Shown: in pieces, positions 6,211-10,264 of the stretch
Layout of the letters: each line of letters begins with the position of its first letter
Numbering within the stretch: the stretch's first letter is position 1
Assembly (NCBI GenBank): GCA_030038035.1
Contig: JASHPP010000100.1
Location: forward strand, 1-10,264
Direction: 5' to 3'
DNA: 10,264 bases
Origin: Trebonia sp.
GTDB lineage: Bacteria > Actinomycetota > Actinomycetes > Streptosporangiales > Streptosporangiaceae
Program-made: the position numbers and the translations under genes
Notes under the pieces: generated by a model
The model's input: only the letters and a program-made list of their open reading frames with translations
What the model was told of the DNA's origin: nothing
Database searches by the model: none

Positions 6211-6768
6211 CGCTGACGTCCGGGGCGCCGGTATTCAGAAGGCTAGGGCGCGTTTGTTAGTTGGACGTCCCAGGCGTGTCGTGGGCCAGAGCACCTCCCG
6301 CGCGCCGATGCCGACGCTGCGCTGACCGGGCGGGCGCCGGCCCGTTATACGTGATTTGTCGGACCTGCGAGGGCCCCGATATGGCAGCACGCAGCCGGAT
6401 GAATGTGACATTCAGCCGCCTATCACCGGCTCGATGCAACATTCATCCGCCGCCGGCCGGGACATGGCGGCGACCGGGAACCAGACAGATTGCGTTCACG
6501 AGTGGACGCCGTGAGCGAGGCGAGCGGGCCGTTACGATCACGTGATTTGAGACAGAGCCCAAAGACTTCATGTATTGGCAGGAGACACGGTCAGTTCCTA
6601 CGCGTCACGGCCTCCCGGCAGTTCACCATTGAGGGTGACCCTGGACCTCTTATCTGCGCCTGGAAGCAACCAGACCCGTACCGGTCCGCCGCCCCACTCC
6701 TACTTGCCGCCGAGGTTCGGACAGAACCAAATCCCCGGTCAACGATCTAGGCGCGGGCCGACGGCGGG
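6211..6768. other. Gene-free region between convergent genes
   Basis: This 558-bp stretch lies between the end of the DinB gene (+) and the end of the methyltransferase (-). It is less GC-rich than its neighbours. It holds a 54-nt hairpin (6396-6449), a small hairpin GCGTTCA-CGAG-TGGACGC (6492-6509), the palindrome ATCACGTGAT (6537-6546), and two copies of ACGTGATTTG (6349-6358, 6540-6549). Short open frames exist on both strands, but none has a ribosome site or a recognisable product. I found no tRNA, SRP, RNase P or tmRNA signature. Confidence 0.6.
6396..6449. repeat. 54-nt near-perfect inverted repeat / hairpin
   Basis: CGGATGAATGT (6396-6406) pairs perfectly with ACATTCATCCG (6439-6449). 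Pairing resumes in register after two mismatches with CATT/GATG (one G-T), then one mismatch, then AGCCG/CGGCT (6414-6418 with 6427-6431), closing on an 8-nt loop (6419-6426). Twenty of 23 positions pair. The inner ACATTCA (6408-6414) also offers an alternative partner for the left arm. No T-tract follows on either strand. Confidence 0.75.
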
Positions 6769-8001
6769 CTAGGCGAGCGGTGAGCCCGGGGCGGCGCAGA
6801 TCATGCCCCAGGGCCTGTCGCCTACCCGGGTCAGCACCACGGTGGCGCGGTGCGGCCCGGCTAGCCTGAGTCTGCGGCGGATCTGATCCACGTCCCCGGC
6901 GAGGCCGCGCCGCCGCAGGTCCGCGGCGCCCACGCCAAGCTCGCGCAGCCGGCCGGCGAACCGCTTCTCGTTCCAGGGGGCGGACTCGACCACCCGCAGG
7001 GTCCGCGCGAACGGGGTGACGACGTCGTGCCGCACCGCCAGGAACGCGATCTGCGGGTCGATCTTCCAGGCGCCGAGCGTCCGCGCCAGATCCTCCACCA
7101 GGCCGGCGCGGGTGACGGCCGGGTTGGGGTCAAGCAGGTACTCCCCCGGTTCGCCGACGGGGACGCCATCGCCAGGCACGGCAGCCAGCGTGTGCCCGCC
7201 AGGCAGGATCGTCGCCCGCCGCCGCGCCGTCGCCAGACCCGGCGACCACAGGGCCGCCTCCTTGAGATCGCGGCCGTCGGCGATGAACTCCGCCTCCCAG
7301 CCGGCCGGGATGAGCTCCGCGGGCAGGCCGGGCGCGGCCTTGACGCAGACGGCGGGCACGCGTTCGGCTAGCGCGAGGCACCAGTCGAGCGGCGGCTGCG
7401 ACACCCCGGCGCGGAACCGGCGGGCCCCGGCGGGGCGGGTCCCGGCGGGGCGGGTCCCGGCACGGCGGGAGCCAGCGTCGCCCCGGCGGGCCGGGTCGAT
7501 GAACACCGCGTCGACCCCCGCCAGCCGCAGGTCCCGCACATCGGCGACGCACGCGCGGACCCGTTCGGCGCCCCCGTACACGCCGGCGTTGTGCACGGCG
7601 AGGCGCGCGTGCACCTCGTCCCGGTCGACGGCGACGACTTCCCTGGCCGGGCCGGCGGCGAGGGTGACCAGGTCGCCGCCGATCCCGCAGCACAGGTCCG
7701 CGACGCGGCGGGCCTGGGCCGCCCCGAACCGGCCCGCCCGGTACGCCGCGATCGTCTGCGACGACGCCTGCTCGTACCCGTCCCTGGTGAACAGCATCCG
7801 CATCGCCCGGCCGAACTTCGCCCGCGCGGCCAGCCGCAGCTCGTGCTGCGCCGTCGCCACGGCGACCAGGTTCGCGGGGTACTCGCGGCGCAGGCTGACC
7901 GCGAACGCAAGCTCCCCCGCCGTCACGTCGTCCACGGCGGCGAGCCGCGCCAGGATTTCCTGGCCCGGCGGGGTAAGCAGCACGGTCGGGTCGTCGTTCA
8001 T
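6769..8001 (-). CDS. SAM-dependent methyltransferase with THUMP-like C-terminal domain
   Basis: A 410-residue protein. An N-terminal helical region (1-95) precedes a Rossmann-type class I methyltransferase domain, with SAM-binding motif DLCCGIGGD (102-110), an acidic position in AVDRDEV (124-130), and the catalytic-loop motif IDPARRG (168-174). The last ~80 residues (about 335-408, including RFAGRLRELGVGAADLRRRG) match the THUMP-like domain seen at the end of this actinobacterial family. The DPAR-type motif suggests an RNA or amino-nitrogen target, but the substrate is unknown. A Gly/Arg/Pro insert at 178-195, made by a 15-bp DNA repeat, follows the catalytic loop. The ATG at 8001 is the first available start; GAGG lies only 2 nt before it, so initiation is weak or leaderless. 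It is divergent from lutA across 146 bp. Confidence 0.88.
   Translation of the reverse strand: MNDDPTVLLTPPGQEILARLAAVDDVTAGELAFAVSLRREYPANLVAVATAQHELRLAARAKFGRAMRMLFTRDGYEQASSQTIAAYRAGRFGAAQARRVADLCCGIGGDLVTLAAGPAREVVAVDRDEVHARLAVHNAGVYGGAERVRACVADVRDLRLAGVDAVFIDPARRGDAGSRRAGTRPAGTRPAGARRFRAGVSQPPLDWCLALAERVPAVCVKAAPGLPAELIPAGWEAEFIADGRDLKEAALWSPGLATARRRATILPGGHTLAAVPGDGVPVGEPGEYLLDPNPAVTRAGLVEDLARTLGAWKIDPQIAFLAVRHDVVTPFARTLRVVESAPWNEKRFAGRLRELGVGAADLRRRGLAGDVDQIRRRLRLAGPHRATVVLTRVGDRPWGMICAAPGSPLA
7426..7470. repeat. 15-bp in-frame tandem repeat inside the methyltransferase gene
   Basis: CCCGGCGGGGCGGGT is repeated exactly at 7426-7440 and 7441-7455. A third copy at 7456-7470 matches at 13 of 15 positions. 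In the minus-strand frame each unit encodes the five residues A-G-T-R-P, giving the AGTRPAGTRPAGA tract right after the DPARR motif. The length is a multiple of three, so copy changes keep the frame. Confidence 0.85.
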
Positions 8002-8147
8002 CGCCTCACGAGGCTAGCCAACCTGGCGGGCGGCCGGCGCCGCCCCGCCGGCCGCCGGCCCCGCCGCTGGCCGCACCCCGCGAGCGGCCGCCGGCCGAAG
8101 AACCCGGCCCTCGCGCCCGCGGCGGCGGCTGGAGTACCGTGCGGAAC
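8002..8147. promoter_or_regulatory. Divergent spacer between the methyltransferase and lutA
   Basis: This spacer should hold the promoters of both divergent genes, but it is almost pure G+C in its middle and I can name no -10/-35 pair. It contains GCGGCCGCCGGCCGA (8084-8098), a 15-mer also present in the first unit of the repeat at 1122-1227 (1135-1149). No operator-like palindrome with AT character is visible. Confidence 0.35.
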
Positions 8148-8876
8148 ATGCGGATCGGCCTGTTCGTGACGTGCCTGACCGACACGCTGTTCCCGCAGAC
8201 GGGCAAGGCCGTGGTCACGGTGCTTGAGCGGCTCGGGCACCGGGTGGAGTTCCCGATGAGCCAGTCCTGCTGCGGGCAGATGCACTTCAACACCGGGTAC
8301 CGGCGCGAGGCGGCGCCGATGGTCGCCGGCTTCGCCGCGGCGTTCGGCGGCTATGAGGCCGTCGTCACCCCGTCGGCGTCGTGTGCCGCCATGGTCCGCG
8401 AATACCATCCCGTGCTGGCCGCGGGCGACCCCGTCCTGGCCCGCCGCGTCGGCGAGCTCGCGCCGCGGGTGCACGACCTGGCCACGTTCCTGACCGGGGT
8501 GCTTGGCGTGACCGACGTGGGTGCCTACTTCCCGCACCGGGTCACGTATCACCCGACGTGCCACAGCGTGCGGATGATGCACGTGGGCGACGCGCCGCTG
8601 ACGCTGCTGGCGAACGTGCGCGGCCTCGACCTCGTGGACCTGCCGGACGCGGCGACGTGCTGCGGGTTCGGCGGCACGTTCGCGGTCAAGAACCCGGACG
8701 TCTCGGCGGCGATGTGCGCGGACAAGGTGGCCGCGATCAGGCAGTCGCGCGCCGAGGTCGTCGCCGCCGGCGACAACTCGTGCCTCATGCACATCGGCGG
8801 CGCCCTGACCAGGATGCGGACCGGCGTGCGGACCATGCACCTGGCGGAGATCCTCGCCTCGGGAGGGGGCTCGTGA
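8148..8876 (+). CDS. lutA: Lactate utilisation protein A, (Fe-S)-binding CCG-domain protein
   Basis: A 242-residue protein of the LutA/LldE family, a subunit of the LutABC iron-sulphur complex that oxidises L-lactate to pyruvate. The N-terminus MRIGLFVTCLTDTLFP is characteristic. Two Cys-rich CCG repeats are present: SQSCCGQMHFNTGY (C41, C42) with C79 in PSASC, and YHPTCHSVR (C138), ATCCGFGGTF (C171, C172) and NSCLMHIGG (C212). Length fits the family (about 240). The start is ATG 8148 by alignment with the family; an in-frame GTG at 8139, 4 nt after GGAG (8131-8134), is a serious alternative adding three residues. Its TGA overlaps the lutB start. No LutR-type regulator is adjacent on the left side. 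Confidence 0.93.
   Translation: MRIGLFVTCLTDTLFPQTGKAVVTVLERLGHRVEFPMSQSCCGQMHFNTGYRREAAPMVAGFAAAFGGYEAVVTPSASCAAMVREYHPVLAAGDPVLARRVGELAPRVHDLATFLTGVLGVTDVGAYFPHRVTYHPTCHSVRMMHVGDAPLTLLANVRGLDLVDLPDAATCCGFGGTFAVKNPDVSAAMCADKVAAIRQSRAEVVAAGDNSCLMHIGGALTRMRTGVRTMHLAEILASGGGS
8862..8866 (+). promoter_or_regulatory. Ribosome binding site of lutB
   Basis: GGAGG lies inside the end of lutA, 6 nt before the GTG at 8873, supporting that GTG as the lutB start. Confidence 0.7.
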
Positions 8877-10264
8877 CCGGCGGGGAGCTGACCGCGACCG
8901 GCCACCCGAACCCGCGCGGGACCATGCCGGCCTACCTCGGCATGCCTGCCTTCCCTGACGCCGCGCGCACGGCGGTCGCGAACTCCCAGCTGCGCCGCAA
9001 CCTCACCCACGCCACGACGGCGATCAGGACCAAGCGCGCGAAGGCGGTCGCGGAACTGGCCGACTGGGAAGAGCTGCGGCGGGCCGCGAAGGCGATCAAG
9101 GACCACACGCTCGCCAACCTTGGCACGTACCTGCCGCGGCTTGAGGAGAACGTCACGAAGGCGGGCGGGCACGTGCACTGGGCGCGGGACGCCGCCGAGG
9201 CCAACGCGATCGTGGCGGACCTGGTGCGCGCGGCGGGCGCGGAGCGGGTCGTGAAGGTCAAGTCGATGGCCACCCAGGAGACCGGCCTCAACGACGCCCT
9301 GGCGCACGCGGAGATCACCGCGGTCGAGACCGACCTGGCCGAGCTCATCGTCCAGCTCGGCGACGATCTGCCCAGTCACATCCTGGTCCCGGCGATCCAC
9401 CGCAACCGCGCGGAGATCGGCGACCTGTTCCGCGCCGCGATGCCCGACGCCCCCGCCGACCTGACCGACGACCCGCCGCGGCTGGCCGCCGCCGCCCGCG
9501 CCCACCTGAGGAGCGAGTTCCTGTCCGCCACGGTCGGCATCTGCGGCGCGAACTTCGCGATCGCCGCGACGGGGTCGCTCGTCGTCGTCGAATCCGAAGG
9601 CAACGGCCGCATGTGCCTGACCCTCCCGAACACCCTGATCTGCCTGGCGGGCGTGGAGAAGGTGCTGCCGTCGTGGCGGGACCTGGAGGTCTTCCTCGCG
9701 CTGCTGCCCCGTAGCTCCACGGCCGAGCGCATGAACCCGTACACGACGATCTGGTCGGGCGTGACCCCCGGTGACGGACCGCAGGACTTCCACCTGGTGC
9801 TGCTCGACAACGGCCGGACGGCCACCCTCGCCGACGCCACCGGGCGGCAGGCGCTGCGCTGCATCCGCTGTTCGGCCTGCCTGAACGTGTGCCCGGTCTA
9901 CGAGCGGGCAGGCGGGCACGCCTACGGCTCCCCCTACCCGGGACCGATCGGAGCGATCCTGTCCCCGCAGCTGCGCGGTCTCGGCTCGCCGGTGGACGCC
10001 TCGCTGCCGTTCGCCTCCTCGCTGTGCGGCGCCTGCTATGAGGTGTGCCCGGTGCAGATCAACATCCCCGAGGCGCTCGTGCACCTGCGCGCCCAGGCGG
10101 TGGCGGAGCACAAGCATTATCCAGAACGAGCCGTGTTCCAGCTCTCGGGTTACGTGCTCCGTTCGCCGGCCCGCCTGGCCGCCGCGCAGCGCCTGGCCGC
10201 CGCGAGCCGGCACGTGGCCGGCCGGAAAGGCCGCATCCGGCGGCTGCCGCCGCCGCTGTCCGCG
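8873..10264 (+). CDS. lutB: Lactate utilisation protein B, iron-sulphur protein, 3' partial
   Basis: The frame runs from the GTG at 8873 to the window edge with no stop: 464 codons, near the usual ~475 of LutB, so only the extreme C-terminus is missing. The GTG overlaps the lutA TGA in a GTGA junction, implying translational coupling. The N-terminal two thirds is the LutB/LUD-type domain, with VKSMATQETGLN and VGICGANFAIAATGSLVVVESEGNG-like segments. Two ferredoxin-type cluster motifs follow: C330-x2-C333-x2-C336-x3-C340-P (CIRCSACLNVCPVY) and C385-x2-C388-x3-C392-P (CGACYEVCPVQI). It is expected to transfer electrons in LutABC at the cytoplasmic face. A lutC gene probably follows outside the window. 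A GC-rich minus-strand open frame across this gene is a shadow. Confidence 0.93.
   Translation, partial: MTGGELTATGHPNPRGTMPAYLGMPAFPDAARTAVANSQLRRNLTHATTAIRTKRAKAVAELADWEELRRAAKAIKDHTLANLGTYLPRLEENVTKAGGHVHWARDAAEANAIVADLVRAAGAERVVKVKSMATQETGLNDALAHAEITAVETDLAELIVQLGDDLPSHILVPAIHRNRAEIGDLFRAAMPDAPADLTDDPPRLAAAARAHLRSEFLSATVGICGANFAIAATGSLVVVESEGNGRMCLTLPNTLICLAGVEKVLPSWRDLEVFLALLPRSSTAERMNPYTTIWSGVTPGDGPQDFHLVLLDNGRTATLADATGRQALRCIRCSACLNVCPVYERAGGHAYGSPYPGPIGAILSPQLRGLGSPVDASLPFASSLCGACYEVCPVQINIPEALVHLRAQAVAEHKHYPERAVFQLSGYVLRSPARLAAAQRLAAASRHVAGRKGRIRRLPPPLSA

Noticed and set aside
6492..6509. Small hairpin GCGTTCA-CGAG-TGGACGC as a terminator or tRNA arm
   Set aside because: No T-tract follows and no cloverleaf can be built around it.
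6575..6772. Possible small proteins in the spacer before the methyltransferase end
   Set aside because: No ribosome site, Pro/Ser/Arg-rich composition, and overlap with the convergent gene's end. Not supported.
8549..10213. 554-residue minus-strand open frame antisense to lutA and lutB
   Set aside because: The plus strand carries the CCG motifs and both 4Fe-4S motifs. The antisense frame is a GC-rich shadow without recognisable motifs.

Overview
The window is very GC-rich (roughly 70% by eye) and reads as chromosomal DNA of an actinomycete. Support comes from a luciferase-like oxidoreductase of the F420-dependent type, a DinB/DUF664 protein of the fold used by mycothiol-dependent enzymes, frequent GTG starts, strong GGAGG-type ribosome sites, and a lactate-utilisation operon of the lutABC type. 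Genus cannot be decided from the sequence. I see no phage, plasmid, transposase, CRISPR, tRNA or rRNA signal.

Layout, left to right. (1) 2-1129 (+): the 3' part of an Asp-box (BNR-type) beta-propeller protein, whose stop codon lies inside a four-copy tandem repeat (1122-1227). (2) 1281-2144 (+): an LLM-class oxidoreductase. (3) 2145-2528: gene-free, with a long inverted repeat (2178-2247) followed by a strongly G-rich stretch. (4) On the minus strand, a tight two-gene unit: homogentisate 1,2-dioxygenase hmgA (4596 to 3298), then an alpha/beta hydrolase (3293 to 2529). (5) 4597-4848: a divergent, locally AT-richer regulatory region with two GTTG-N6-CAAC inverted repeats. (6) 4849-5544 (+): a HAD-superfamily hydrolase, followed by 9-bp tandem repeats over its stop codon, then 5689-6210 (+): a DinB/DUF664 protein. 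(7) 6211-6768: gene-free, with a 54-nt near-perfect hairpin. (8) 8001 to 6769 (-): a THUMP-like SAM-dependent methyltransferase. (9) From 8148 (+): lutA, overlapped by lutB, which runs off the right edge.

Metabolically, the centre points to tyrosine/phenylalanine breakdown: HmgA opens the ring of homogentisate to maleylacetoacetate. The usual next enzymes (maleylacetoacetate isomerase, fumarylacetoacetase) are not in the window. Instead an alpha/beta hydrolase is coupled to hmgA, and a DinB-fold protein lies about 1.1 kb beyond the hmgA start, beyond the HAD gene. Whether these replace the usual steps is a hypothesis. The right end encodes the LutAB part of the iron-sulphur L-lactate oxidation complex. 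The window is mostly ordinary accessory and catabolic metabolism. The less explained material is the set of repeats and hairpins at gene ends and the paired operator-like sites upstream of hmgA.
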